A DNA stretch of 64,000 nucleotides from the NCBI RefSeq assembly GCF_011761345.1, contig NZ_JAASRY010000001.1, forward strand, positions 682,001 through 746,000. The letters run 5' to 3'. The notes beneath the pieces were generated by a model. The model ran no database searches, had not been told where the DNA came from, and saw only the letters and a program-made list of their open reading frames with translations. A program made the translations under genes and the position numbers. Below, in pieces: positions 8,145 through 16,491 of this stretch. Positions within the stretch are counted from its first letter, which is position 1, and each line of letters begins with the position of its first letter. The DNA is from Thalassobacillus devorans. GTDB taxonomy: Bacteria > Bacillota > Bacilli > Bacillales > Halobacillaceae.

Positions 8145-8981
8145 GTGATAGATAGACAAAATGGAGTGAGAGAATTAATCAGCGAAAAAGTTATAAGCCA
8201 AAAGAGTCAATTGCGGGAAAATCTCCGCTTACACAAAGAAGATTACCAGGGCAACATAGCGAATAACGCAGAAGACCTGGTGCAATGGCGGGGAGACCTG
8301 ATTGAGTTGTATGCTGAAACCATTGTACTGGACCTGGAAGAGAGCGATAAGAAGGTGACGGAATGGGGAGATAAAGCATCCGATTTTCTCGTCAACATTC
8401 AAATGCCACTGGATTTAGCGATAGAAGAAATACGTTATTATCGGAATATGATCGGGGAAATCATTCGGGACACTGGAGAAAAAGAATCGTTACCTATCCG
8501 TGACTTCTATGATTTGGTGTCTTCCTTTGACCTGGTTGTCGATCAAGTCGTCGAAATCATCAGTGTTTCCTATATGAAAAAATACAATCAAAAAATGTAT
8601 GCATCGCAGACAGAAATCAACGAACTATCGGTACCAATCATCGAGATTACGGAAAGTGTCGCTGTCTTGCCTTTGGTGGGAGCGATTGACACCGCACGTG
8701 CCCAGCTGTTGATGGATCATGCGTTATCAGAAAGCTCCAACAATGATTACGATTATTTCATCATTGACGTATCCGGTGTTCCTGTCATCGATACGATGGT
8801 GGCCGATCAGATTTTTAAGGTGATCCGTGGGTTAAAACTGATCGGCGTTGAAGTGAAAATGAGCGGTGTCCGTCCGGAAATTGCCCAGACGATGGTGCAG
8901 CTTGGTGTGGACTTTGAAGACACCCTGTCTTTTTCCAGCCTTCATCGTGCATTGGACTATATCGGATTCGGACTCAAATAA
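8145..8981 (+). CDS. RsbR-type STAS protein (RsbT co-antagonist-like)
   Basis: 278 residues with a GTG start preceded by AAGGGACG. The C-terminal part (about 160-278) is a STAS domain: VPIIEITESVAVLPLVGAID, then DYFIIDVSGVPVIDTMVADQ containing the phosphorylatable Thr/Ser region, then ASG-like GVRPEIAQTMVQLG. The N-terminal part is all-helical like the sensor domain of RsbRD-type proteins, without a heme-globin signature. Such proteins assemble into stressosomes with RsbS and RsbT and feed the SigB general stress response. No rsbS, rsbT or sigB lies nearby, as is usual for scattered RsbR paralogues. Confidence 0.82.
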   Translation: MIDRQNGVRELISEKVISQKSQLRENLRLHKEDYQGNIANNAEDLVQWRGDLIELYAETIVLDLEESDKKVTEWGDKASDFLVNIQMPLDLAIEEIRYYRNMIGEIIRDTGEKESLPIRDFYDLVSSFDLVVDQVVEIISVSYMKKYNQKMYASQTEINELSVPIIEITESVAVLPLVGAIDTARAQLLMDHALSESSNNDYDYFIIDVSGVPVIDTMVADQIFKVIRGLKLIGVEVKMSGVRPEIAQTMVQLGVDFEDTLSFSSLHRALDYIGFGLK

Positions 8982-8983
8982 AA

Positions 8984-9016
8984 CTAGACACGCCCGGTGC
9001 TGGCGTGTCTAGTTTT
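8984..9016 (+). terminator. Rho-independent terminator after the RsbR-type gene
   Basis: CTAGACACGCC (8984-8994) and GGCGTGTCTAG (9002-9012) are perfect complements, followed by TTTT. Confidence 0.88.
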
Positions 9017-9033
9017 CTCTTATCTGGGGGATT

Positions 9034-9162
9034 TGTCTCATAACCCACGAAAAATTCTCTTTTATTTTCTGTTTTGTCTCTTATATTATCGGAATTGTCT
9101 CTCTTATTCTTAAAATTGTCTCTATTACCGACCAAATTTCTCTAATAAGCTGAAATTGTCTC
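9034..9162 (-). repeat. 20-21-bp-period array, core GAGACA on the minus strand (array II)
   Basis: TGTCTC (minus-strand GAGACA) occurs at 9034, 9075, 9096, 9117 and 9157, with degenerate units at 9054 (ATTCTC) and 9137 (TTTCTC). This makes seven units spaced 20-21 bp. The array fills the gap between the RsbR-type terminator and the stop of mnmH, and the core reads in the mnmH direction. Confidence 0.82.
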
Positions 9163-9179
9163 AATTACGCACCGAAAAG

Positions 9180-10244
9180 TCATTTATTTTGCACAGCTGG
9201 CTTACTTCCAGCAGTAGTTTTAGCGAGCTCATCGACATGTGCCTTCACGAGTTGTTCCCCTTCATCCAGGGTTTCAAAAAAAACGTGGCGGATTGAGCCG
9301 TCATTGTTTTTCTCTGCATGCTTATATTTCGGATCGTAATAATGAATAAGCAGCTGTTCGACGACGGTTCGGTAATCATGCGCCTTCAGTGCTTCTGCAA
9401 TGATTTCCTGGACGTCATTAGGGGTTCTTTTTTCAATCACTTCCCAGGCAGCCTCAATCGCTTCATGGTGTTTGTCCGGCTGGTACGTGGATAGAATCGT
9501 GTCGACCCGGACAGGAATAGACGTATGCACCTGGATACGCGGACCGGTCTGTTTTCCTTTTATAATAAAAGCGGGAACCTCAATGTTACCGAGGCGTTTG
9601 CTTTCTGATTCAATGATGTAATAGTCGGTTTCCCCTATCTCCCCGATTCGTTCCCACAACCGGACATCAAAATCCTTTTGACTGCGGTCCGGCAAATCGA
9701 CGCGTCCAAACACGGAACCGCGATGGGCAGCGAGACCTTCCAGGTCAATGACCGGGTACCCCTTGCCAGCCAGGCGCTCCAGAATTTCCGTTTTCTTCGT
9801 ACCTGTTAATCCTTCCAAAACTATAAAGGTTCGATTCAGACGGGATGCAGCTTCCAGGTCTGCGACGACCTTTTTACGGAACGAACGGATGCCGCCTTCC
9901 AGCTGATGGCATTTCAACCCCATCAGTTCAAATATTGTCGCCAGTGTCCGGCTCCGCATGCCGCCACGCCAGCAGTAAATGATCAGCGGCTTGCCGCCAG
10001 AAATCTTTTTTGCCTGCTGGTAAAAATCCGGGAGCTTCGGTGACACGAGTGATATACCGAGGTCTTTGGCTGCTTCTTTCCCGAGCTGCTTGTATGTAGT
10101 TCCAACCGTGACACGCTCTTCATTAGAAAAAATCGGCATGTTGATGGCGCCGGGGATATGGAATTCTTCATACTCTTTCGGTGTCCGGACATCAAGGACG
10201 GGACAGTCCATCTCCAAAGCTTCCGCTATCGTCACTTTCTTCAT
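9180..10244 (-). CDS. mnmH: tRNA 2-selenouridine synthase
   Basis: 354 residues. The N-terminal rhodanese domain has the catalytic Cys in IIYCWRGGMRSRT (about 90-100); the C-terminal half is the P-loop NTPase-like domain with LDLEGLAAHRGSVFG-type motifs (here VIDLEGLAAHRGSVFGR). MnmH replaces sulfur by selenium, or geranylates it, at the wobble 2-thiouridine of tRNA. The P-loop reads GLTGTKKTE, with Lys where the Walker A consensus GxxxxGK[ST] has its last Gly. Start: the ATG at 10244 has AGGTG six bases upstream; the GTG at 10253 overlaps that site. Selenium supply genes are not in the window. Confidence 0.88.
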   Translation of the reverse strand: MKKVTIAEALEMDCPVLDVRTPKEYEEFHIPGAINMPIFSNEERVTVGTTYKQLGKEAAKDLGISLVSPKLPDFYQQAKKISGGKPLIIYCWRGGMRSRTLATIFELMGLKCHQLEGGIRSFRKKVVADLEAASRLNRTFIVLEGLTGTKKTEILERLAGKGYPVIDLEGLAAHRGSVFGRVDLPDRSQKDFDVRLWERIGEIGETDYYIIESESKRLGNIEVPAFIIKGKQTGPRIQVHTSIPVRVDTILSTYQPDKHHEAIEAAWEVIEKRTPNDVQEIIAEALKAHDYRTVVEQLLIHYYDPKYKHAEKNNDGSIRHVFFETLDEGEQLVKAHVDELAKTTAGSKPAVQNK

Positions 10245-10372
10245 CGATTTCACCTGCTTTATACCTGAGTGTGTATTGTCATTATAACATGCCCGGCTTA
10301 CATTTTTCCTTTCGCGGCAACTTAGGTTAGAATATAGGAAGAAAGTATCTGTTCAAGAAAGGATATCAATCT

Positions 10373-11536
10373 ATGGAAAATCATGAGAATTCGGCCAGTA
10401 CCTGGCCTCTATTAGACACACTAGCCCCATTCCTGCAGCAGGCATGGGAAAACTCCAAGTTCCAGAAACCGACCGAAATCCAAAAACAGGCGATACCGCA
10501 GGTTTTAGAGGGGAAAGACGTGCTCGCAGAGGCACCGACAGGAAGCGGGAAGACGCTTGCGTATCTTTTCCCGGTCCTGCAGAAAATCGATCCCGATAAG
10601 AAAGATACGCAGGCCGTAATTCTGGCCTCTTCCCGTGAGCTTGTCATGCAGATTCATGAAGAATTGCAGACATGGAGTGCCGGGAGCGGTATTTCCAGTG
10701 CCACGCTTATTGGAGGCGCCAACATTAAACGTCAGCTGGACAAGCTGAAAAAGCATCCGCGTGTCATAATCGGAACACCGGGCCGCGTCCATGAGCTGAT
10801 CAAAAAGAAAAAACTGAAAATGCATGAAGTAAAGACGCTCGTGCTTGATGAGGGGGACCAGCTTTTGGCTCCCGAGCATAAAGGGACGCTCGAAGATATT
10901 ATTAAAAGTACGCTGGCAGAACGGCAGCTGCTGTTATTTTCGGCAACATTGCCAAAGGTGAGCGAACTGGAAGCCCAGCGCCTGATGAATGACCCCGAGA
11001 TTGTCCGCGTCGGCACGGAAGCGGAGAAACCGGACGTCGACCACGGCTACCTAATTACCGACGCTCGTAAAAAAGTAGATACACTGAAGCGTTTGACGGT
11101 GATCGAGGCGTTCAAGGGTCTCGTTTTTGTGAGAGATATCGGTAACCTGGACGTACTGGCTGAAAAACTACGCTTCAAAGGGCTGTCCGTTGGTGTCATC
11201 CACGGGGATTCAAAAAAAGAAGACCGGGTAAAGACACTGAAAGCGTTCCGGGAAGAGAAATTGGCGTTACTATTGGCGACCGATGTGGCTGCACGCGGCC
11301 TTGACATTCCGTCGCTGAAGTATGTCATCAATTACGATCTTCCCGATGAAACCAGCCAGTATGTCCATCGTGCCGGTCGAACGGGACGCGTTGGGTCTCC
11401 GGTAGATGGCAGCGTTATTTCACTCGTTACTGGGGATGATATTAAAAAGATCGTCAAAATCAGTAAAGAGCTCAACATCGATATTACGGAAAAGCAGATG
11501 TATCGCGGTGAATTAATTGATGCCCGCCAGCAATAA
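10373..11536 (+). CDS. yfmL: DEAD-box RNA helicase, YfmL-type
   Basis: 387 residues, close in length and sequence to B. subtilis YfmL, a helicase linked to ribosome biogenesis. Motifs in order: Q motif FQKPTEIQKQAI, motif I APTGSGKT, SSRELVMQ, GG, TPGRV, motif II as DEGD rather than DEAD, motif III SAT, then VFVRD, ATDVAARGLD and the motif VI HRAGRTGR. The short C-terminal tail lacks an RNA-binding extension. It is followed 12 bases later by dsdA with a strong SD, so the two are probably cotranscribed, though no functional link is evident. Confidence 0.87.
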   Translation: MENHENSASTWPLLDTLAPFLQQAWENSKFQKPTEIQKQAIPQVLEGKDVLAEAPTGSGKTLAYLFPVLQKIDPDKKDTQAVILASSRELVMQIHEELQTWSAGSGISSATLIGGANIKRQLDKLKKHPRVIIGTPGRVHELIKKKKLKMHEVKTLVLDEGDQLLAPEHKGTLEDIIKSTLAERQLLLFSATLPKVSELEAQRLMNDPEIVRVGTEAEKPDVDHGYLITDARKKVDTLKRLTVIEAFKGLVFVRDIGNLDVLAEKLRFKGLSVGVIHGDSKKEDRVKTLKAFREEKLALLLATDVAARGLDIPSLKYVINYDLPDETSQYVHRAGRTGRVGSPVDGSVISLVTGDDIKKIVKISKELNIDITEKQMYRGELIDARQQ

Positions 11537-11548
11537 GGAGGGTCGAAT

Positions 11549-12865
11549 ATGACAGAGAAAATCGCTGGTAAAACGATCGCTGAGTGGCAGGAAGAGTATC
11601 CGCTGCTGAAAGCGATTGTGGCAACAGAAGAAGTCTATTGGGAAAATAATGATTATCAGCCTGAAGCTCTGGGGGATGTGGTGTCCAGGGAAGAGCTGGA
11701 TGAAGCGGCTGCCTTGTTCGATCGCTTTTTACCTTTTTTTAAAAAAGCCTTTCCGGAAGTAGACCTGCCTTCCGAAGGGATTGTATCCCCGCTCCGGGAG
11801 ATAGCGGGGATGAAAAAGGAACTGGAGGCTGCTGAGGGCGTTTCCATCAGAGGCGAATTGTGGCTGAAATGCGATCATGAACTGCCGATAGCAGGTTCGA
11901 TCAAAGCCCGCGGAGGATTTTACGAAATCCTCCAGTATGCCGAACAGCTGGCGATCGATCATGGTATGCTCGCAAAGTCCGATGACTACAGCAAGCTGTA
12001 TGGAGAGCCGTTTAAAAGCTTTTACTCCAACTATTCCATCGCGGTGGGCTCGACAGGGAATCTTGGTCTCAGCATTGGAATCATCAGCGCAAAAATTGGT
12101 TTCCAGGTAACGGTTCATATGTCGCAGGACGCGAAACAATGGAAAAAGGATTTACTTCGAAGTTATGGAGTGACTGTTGTCGAGCACCCTGCCGATTTTA
12201 GTATTGCGGTAGAAAAGGGCAGGGAGATGTGCCGTGACGATGAAAATTGTCATTTCGTGGATGATGAAGATTCCAAAAACCTTTTCCTCGGCTATACGGT
12301 CGCTGCCAAAGAAGTCGCTCGTCAACTGGAAGAAGAGGGTGTGACTGTTGATGCCGCCCATCCGCTTATCGTTTACCTTCCGTGTGGAGTTGGCGGAGGA
12401 CCGGGCGGTGTCGCGTATGGCTTGAAGCAGGTTTACGGGGAGCATGTTCACTGCCTGTTTGCCGAGCCCACCCATGCGCCATCAATGTTACTTGGCCTGC
12501 TGACCGGTCTTCATCATAATGTTTCCGTCCAGGATTTTGGCATTGATAATATCACGGAAGCAGATGGTCTCGCTGTCGGTCGCCCATCCGGGTTTGTCGC
12601 ACCGATTCTGGAACAGCTGATCGCTGGTATTTATACGGTGGAAGACCGGGAGCTGTTTAAAATGCTTTACCAGCTTTATCGCAGCGAAGGACTGTTTCTG
12701 GAACCCTCGGCACTTGCCGGGATGTATGGCCCAGCGCAGGTTACCGACAAACGGCTTTTTGAAAACCTCGATCAGGCGACCCATCTTGTCTGGTCGACAG
12801 GCGGAAACCTGGTACCAGAAAAAGATAGAGAAGCGATGATCAAAAAAGGAAAAGCCACTCTTTAG
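11549..12865 (+). CDS. dsdA: D-serine ammonia-lyase
   Basis: 438 residues, typical DsdA length. This PLP enzyme converts D-serine to pyruvate and ammonia. The Schiff-base lysine lies in LPIAGSIKARGGFYE, the cofactor phosphate loop is PCGVGGGPGGVAYG, and NSTGNLG-like binding is seen in VGSTGNLGLSIG. The C terminus has LVWSTGGNLVP. AAGGAGGG gives a strong SD at the short junction with yfmL. No dsdC-type regulator or D-serine permease is adjacent. Its stop codon lies inside the following hairpin. Confidence 0.92.
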   Translation: MTEKIAGKTIAEWQEEYPLLKAIVATEEVYWENNDYQPEALGDVVSREELDEAAALFDRFLPFFKKAFPEVDLPSEGIVSPLREIAGMKKELEAAEGVSIRGELWLKCDHELPIAGSIKARGGFYEILQYAEQLAIDHGMLAKSDDYSKLYGEPFKSFYSNYSIAVGSTGNLGLSIGIISAKIGFQVTVHMSQDAKQWKKDLLRSYGVTVVEHPADFSIAVEKGREMCRDDENCHFVDDEDSKNLFLGYTVAAKEVARQLEEEGVTVDAAHPLIVYLPCGVGGGPGGVAYGLKQVYGEHVHCLFAEPTHAPSMLLGLLTGLHHNVSVQDFGIDNITEADGLAVGRPSGFVAPILEQLIAGIYTVEDRELFKMLYQLYRSEGLFLEPSALAGMYGPAQVTDKRLFENLDQATHLVWSTGGNLVPEKDREAMIKKGKATL

Positions 12866-12880
12866 CGAGAGTGGCGTTTC
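12854..12880 (+). terminator. Hairpin at the end of dsdA
   Basis: GCCACTCT (12854-12861) pairs with AGAGTGGC (12868-12875), followed by only GTTT, so it is a weak terminator by itself. Confidence 0.6.
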
Positions 12881-12939
12881 CCAGTTTTTGGATGGCTCTG
12901 GGGTAGTGGATGAAACACCCCGGGTCCTCCAAAAACTGG
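12881..12939. repeat. Palindromic repeat of the CACCCCGGG family, copy 3 (halves exchanged)
   Basis: CCAGTTTTTGGA (12881-12892) and TCCAAAAACTGG (12928-12939) form the outer arms, with GGGGT and ACCCC inside. The right half contains CACCCCGGGTCCTCCA, identical to the reverse complement of part of copy 1, but the half order is exchanged relative to copies 1 and 2. Confidence 0.65.
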
Positions 12940-12958
12940 AAATTCGTGCAATTATTAA

Positions 12959-13004
12959 GGCTGTCCCATTAGTCTATCAACGACTTTGTTGGGACAGCCT
13001 TTTG
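12959..13004. terminator. Bidirectional terminator between dsdA and the desaturase gene
   Basis: GGCTGTCCCA (12959-12968) pairs with TGGGACAGCC (12990-12999), followed by TTTTGTTATTTT. Confidence 0.8.
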
Positions 13005-14063
13005 TTATTTTCTTATTTTCAGACGTCGGAATTTAATATTTTTCGGGTCAAGCCCACTGCCGAGTGACCGGTACAGCTTACCGTATTTGGGATCGGCGAG
13101 CTTATTGTCCTTATAGTAGACACGCGGTGTCTTCCATAATGCGAGCAATGCTTCTCCAAGCGGCATCTCATGGTAACGTTCCGGCCAGAACTTTTTAATC
13201 TGTTCTTTGACGAGCGGATAATACTTCGGGTTCATCCCCGGGAACAAATGGTGCTCTGTATGATAAGAAAAGTTAAAGTGAAGCACATCAACCCACTTTG
13301 GAACCGTTACCGTCAAACTGTTTGCCAGTGGATCATTGATCGGGGTAATCGGGTTAAGCCTGTGATTCGTTGAAATATACCCCATTACAATCAGGTTGGC
13401 AATCAATAATGGGATGAAAAAGGCAAACAGCCAGTTGGTCAAGCCCATGACAAATAACAGACTGATCCAGAAAGCCCATGGCAAGAGAACCTGAAGCCAT
13501 ACCACCGGCTGCTTCTTCGGCTTGAAATCTTTGACATAGGTAAAGAACATTTTCAACGAATGCATCGAAAATTGTACGGCCAGGGATGCGAACGCAAATG
13601 TCGAGCGGACAAATAGCGGCAGCCGGTAGACCCAGTGGAATATTTTCATTTTTGATATTTTTTCTAATGTCGGCCAGGCGTCGGGATCTTTTTCCTCATG
13701 CTGGGTATGGACATGATGAATCATGTTGTGCCATTTTCTCCATAGCTTCGGTCCGGTGCTTAATGGAAAAAAAGCGATCGCACCCAGTAAATCACGAAGC
13801 CACGGTTTGCGGATAACCGTGCCATGGAGAATTTCATGTCCGAGAAATCCAAGTCCGGCGAAGCTGAAGCCGATAATGACGGAAAGCGTAAGATTTAAAA
13901 TCGGATGCAAATCCAATAGACCAATTGCCAAAAAAGCCGCGATCGTCACAATCACATACGCCAACCCTCCAAATAAACGGGAGGGAACTGGCTTGAACAC
14001 TCCTTTAGGCAAGTGTGGTTTGATTTGTTTTGCATACCAGCTGAACGAATGAAGGTCGTGCAT
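13005..14063 (-). CDS. Membrane fatty acid desaturase
   Basis: 352 residues. Three histidine clusters carry the di-iron site: GHEILHG (about 80), WHNMIHHVHTQHE (about 112-124) and FSYHTEHHLFPG (about 278-289). Hydrophobic segments flank them at about 35-75, 175-195 and 200-250. This is the FA_desaturase superfamily that inserts double bases in acyl chains of membrane lipids, relevant to membrane fluidity; regiospecificity cannot be read from sequence. The ATG at 14063 has AAAGGAG seven bases upstream and is preferred over the ATG at 14102. No DesK/DesR pair lies adjacent. Confidence 0.85.
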   Translation of the reverse strand: MHDLHSFSWYAKQIKPHLPKGVFKPVPSRLFGGLAYVIVTIAAFLAIGLLDLHPILNLTLSVIIGFSFAGLGFLGHEILHGTVIRKPWLRDLLGAIAFFPLSTGPKLWRKWHNMIHHVHTQHEEKDPDAWPTLEKISKMKIFHWVYRLPLFVRSTFAFASLAVQFSMHSLKMFFTYVKDFKPKKQPVVWLQVLLPWAFWISLLFVMGLTNWLFAFFIPLLIANLIVMGYISTNHRLNPITPINDPLANSLTVTVPKWVDVLHFNFSYHTEHHLFPGMNPKYYPLVKEQIKKFWPERYHEMPLGEALLALWKTPRVYYKDNKLADPKYGKLYRSLGSGLDPKNIKFRRLKIRK

Positions 14064-14273
14064 ATTCAGACTCCTTTCATAGAAGGAAAAATTATATTTC
14101 ATTGCTTTTTATCGTACCAAGGCATATTCCCCTAGTCAATGAGTAATTATTAGCTGGTATTAATATGTAGTATAAATTGAAATATTATTCCATAAAAAGG
14201 GTATCAACCTTGTCATAGCGAATAGATAATGGTAGATGGTGTGACGTTTGAAAAATTAGTCATAGATTCCTGT

Positions 14274-14294
14274 CAGGATATCGAACATATCCTG
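14274..14294. repeat. Small perfect palindrome upstream of a short gene
   Basis: CAGGATAT cgaac ATATCCTG, 62 bases upstream of the 60-residue ORF and not followed by a T tract. It could be an operator or an RNA hairpin in the leader; nothing else supports a role. Confidence 0.4.
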
Positions 14295-14355
14295 TTCGTC
14301 CTTTCATAAAATCATTAATAACAACCATTTTACGTGGAGCAGAGGAGTGATAAGT

Positions 14356-14538
14356 GTGGGAGAGCTCGTTCACTTCCCCCATAAAAGCATCCGGCTGACC
14401 AATGAGGAACTGGCGATTTATTGGAGTATCAGAGCCCGGCTGGAAAATGCAGTGACCCTGGAGGAGATCCGCAAGCTTCGGCATGATGTCAAAGCTTTTC
14501 GCCACCGTCTTGCCATGAAATATGGTATCCCTTTATAG
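14356..14538 (+). CDS. Small hypothetical protein (60 aa)
   Basis: GTG start with AGAGGAG eight bases upstream. The product is rich in charged and aliphatic residues (LTNEELAIYWSIRARLE, EEIRKLRHDVKAF) and is probably two helices, without signal peptide or cysteines. I do not recognise the family. It lies 55 bases upstream of the YjbQ-type gene with no terminator between, so the two may share a transcript. Confidence 0.55.
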   Translation: MGELVHFPHKSIRLTNEELAIYWSIRARLENAVTLEEIRKLRHDVKAFRHRLAMKYGIPL

Positions 14539-14593
14539 GGAAGGTTTGAAGCCACCGCTCTCCTTGGTATAGGATGGGAGAGAGGTGATAGAA

Positions 14594-14995
14594 TTGTTGA
14601 AACAGTTTGATGTGAAAACCGATCGACGTGACCAAATGCTGGATATTACCAGCGAAATCGAATCTTTCCTAGAGGAAAAAGGGGCGGAGGAAGGCATCGT
14701 CGTCGTTTCTTCCCTGCACACGACGGCCGGGATTACTGTCAATGAAAATGCCGATCCCGACGTGAAGACAGATATGCTGATGCGCCTGGATGAGGTGTAT
14801 CCATGGAATCATCCCAAAGATCGTCATGCGGAAGGAAACACGGCATCACATTTAAAAACGAGTACAGTCGGTCATGCCCAGACATTGATCATCCATGGTG
14901 GTAAACTGCAGTTAGGAACGTGGCAAGGGGTTTATTTCTGTGAGTTCGACGGCCCTCGTAACCGGAAGTTTCTCGTAAAAATTATTCCAGATTAA
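14594..14995 (+). CDS. YjbQ/UPF0047 family protein
   Basis: 133 residues. The family signature is clear: [37 protein letters not shown] and [21 protein letters not shown]0047 proteins have been reported to complement thiamine-phosphate synthase mutants, hence the label secondary thiamine-phosphate synthase, but their native role is not settled. The TTG at 14594 is preferred because AGAGGTG sits six bases upstream; the GTG at 14585 is part of that SD. The thiamine uptake genes at 42.7 and 61.8 kb are not linked to it. Confidence 0.82.
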   Translation: MLKQFDVKTDRRDQMLDITSEIESFLEEKGAEEGIVVVSSLHTTAGITVNENADPDVKTDMLMRLDEVYPWNHPKDRHAEGNTASHLKTSTVGHAQTLIIHGGKLQLGTWQGVYFCEFDGPRNRKFLVKIIPD

Positions 14996-15030
14996 AACCA
15001 GGACCAGTAAATGGTGCTGGTTCTTTTTTT
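14996..15030 (+). terminator. Rho-independent terminator after the YjbQ-type gene
   Basis: AACCAG (14996-15001) pairs with CTGGTT (15017-15022), followed by a T-rich run of nine bases. Confidence 0.75.
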
Positions 15031-15173
15031 GCTCTAAATCAGGGATGTAAGGGCATACATAAAAAAGGAGGAAGTAAACGTCTGAAAGGCGGAATTATCT
15101 GAAACGTTTTAAAGAAATAATGGCGTGGTATCCATGGACTAGCAGAAAAAGACAAATGCATGGAGGTTAAAAC

Positions 15174-16343
15174 ATGGGTAAAGGAAAAAGCATACACGCC
15201 TTAATGATATTGTTATTCACTCAATTTATTTCTGGTGGTGTCACCAACACGAAAGGGATCGTTCTCGATCAGGTCGAACAGGACATCGGCCTGGATATGG
15301 GAGAATTCGGTTTCGTTGTATTCATATTTCAGCTGGGATTCACCTTGGCCAGTTTGATTTTTGGTTACCTGACCGATAAAAACGGTCTGCGAATCATGAT
15401 GACTATTGCAGCCGTATTGATGGGATCAGGTTTTCTCGGTACCGGACTTGCACCGAATATTACCTTCTTCTTAGGTTTCTATATGCTGGTCGGTTTCGGC
15501 CTGGGAGCGCTTGGGGTTGCAGGTAATGCCATCGTTCCTGCCGCTTATCCGAAAAAACAGAACCAGATGTTCAACCTGGCGATGGGGATTTACGGGCTCG
15601 GGATGGTATTATTCCCGCAAATTCTGAACTTCCTGTTCCAGTTCGCTGACTGGAGAGTATTCTACATTGCTATCGCAGCTCTTCATATCGGGGTTATTAT
15701 CTATATAACATCAGTGAATTTCCCGGAAGGTAAAGTAGAGAAGATCAATTTGAAAGCATTCATCCCGATGTTGAAGGATGCTCAGATGGTGTTCTTAATG
15801 GTCTTCCTTATGCTGGAAGTATCAGCGGAGGTATCATTTATGAACTTCTTCCCATCTTATTTGAAGAGTCTCGATCTTGGCGGCATGTCCGAGGCTGAAA
15901 AAGAAGGAATGACAGCCACAATTCTTTCGGTATTCTCGATATTTTTCATGGCAGGCCGTCTGGCAGTTGCTTATTTATCCAATCATATTAATGAGCGAAA
16001 GATTCTGATTATGTTCTCGCTTGGCTCTGTTGTAATGGTAGGTATCAGCTTCCTATTTGCTGAGCAATTGCCATACTTGTTTGCAGGTGCAGGGTTATTC
16101 TTCTCGACGTTGTTCCCGACGGCGACCGCATTCGGAACATCTATTTCGAGAAATCCTGGTACCGCACTTGGTCTCATCTATGTAGCTTCAGGAATCGGCG
16201 GCGGACTTGCCGGCTTATTGGTCGGGGCTGTTTCAGAAGCATTCGGCAATGCCGGCGGATTCAGCCTGATCATTGGATTCTTGCTCGTCATGTTTGTTAC
16301 TTCCTTGTTTATGAATAAGGAAAAATCAAAGCAAACGATTTAA
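15174..16343 (+). CDS. Major facilitator superfamily transporter
   Basis: 389 residues with about 12 hydrophobic segments. GYLTDKNGLR (about 66-75) is the loop 2-3 MFS signature, and a central hydrophilic loop (about 182-195) divides the two halves. The substrate is not recognisable; distant resemblance to fucose-permease-like or FLVCR-like carriers is not specific. GGAGG is seven bases before the ATG. It is monocistronic and ends in a very strong terminator that is followed at once by array III. Confidence 0.8.
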   Translation: MGKGKSIHALMILLFTQFISGGVTNTKGIVLDQVEQDIGLDMGEFGFVVFIFQLGFTLASLIFGYLTDKNGLRIMMTIAAVLMGSGFLGTGLAPNITFFLGFYMLVGFGLGALGVAGNAIVPAAYPKKQNQMFNLAMGIYGLGMVLFPQILNFLFQFADWRVFYIAIAALHIGVIIYITSVNFPEGKVEKINLKAFIPMLKDAQMVFLMVFLMLEVSAEVSFMNFFPSYLKSLDLGGMSEAEKEGMTATILSVFSIFFMAGRLAVAYLSNHINERKILIMFSLGSVVMVGISFLFAEQLPYLFAGAGLFFSTLFPTATAFGTSISRNPGTALGLIYVASGIGGGLAGLLVGAVSEAFGNAGGFSLIIGFLLVMFVTSLFMNKEKSKQTI

Positions 16344-16348
16344 TTAGA

Positions 16349-16388
16349 AAAAGCGTTGCAATTCCGGGTGGAATTGCAACGCTTTTTT
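16349..16388 (+). terminator. Rho-independent terminator after the MFS gene
   Basis: AAGCGTTGCAATTCC and GGAATTGCAACGCTT are perfect complements around a 4-base loop, followed by TTTT. Confidence 0.92.
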
Positions 16389-16390
16389 CG

Positions 16391-16479
16391 TTCGCGCCTT
16401 CCCTCAAGGCTTTCGCGCTATATTTTCGAATTTCGCGCGGTGAAGACATTATTTCGCGCAATTATTCATATTTTAGCGC
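16391..16479 (+). repeat. 20-21-bp-period array, core TTCGCGC (array III)
   Basis: TTCGCGC starts at 16391, 16412, 16432 and 16453, with TTAGCGC at 16473. This makes five units at 21, 20, 21 and 20 bp. It fills the space between the MFS terminator and the stop of the YeeE/YedE gene on the other strand. Confidence 0.82.
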
Positions 16480-16491
16480 GATCACCGAAAG

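Noticed and set aside
15097-15120. cre-like TGAAACGTTTTAAA ahead of the MFS gene
   Set aside because: Several mismatches to the consensus and no carbon-uptake evidence for the gene.
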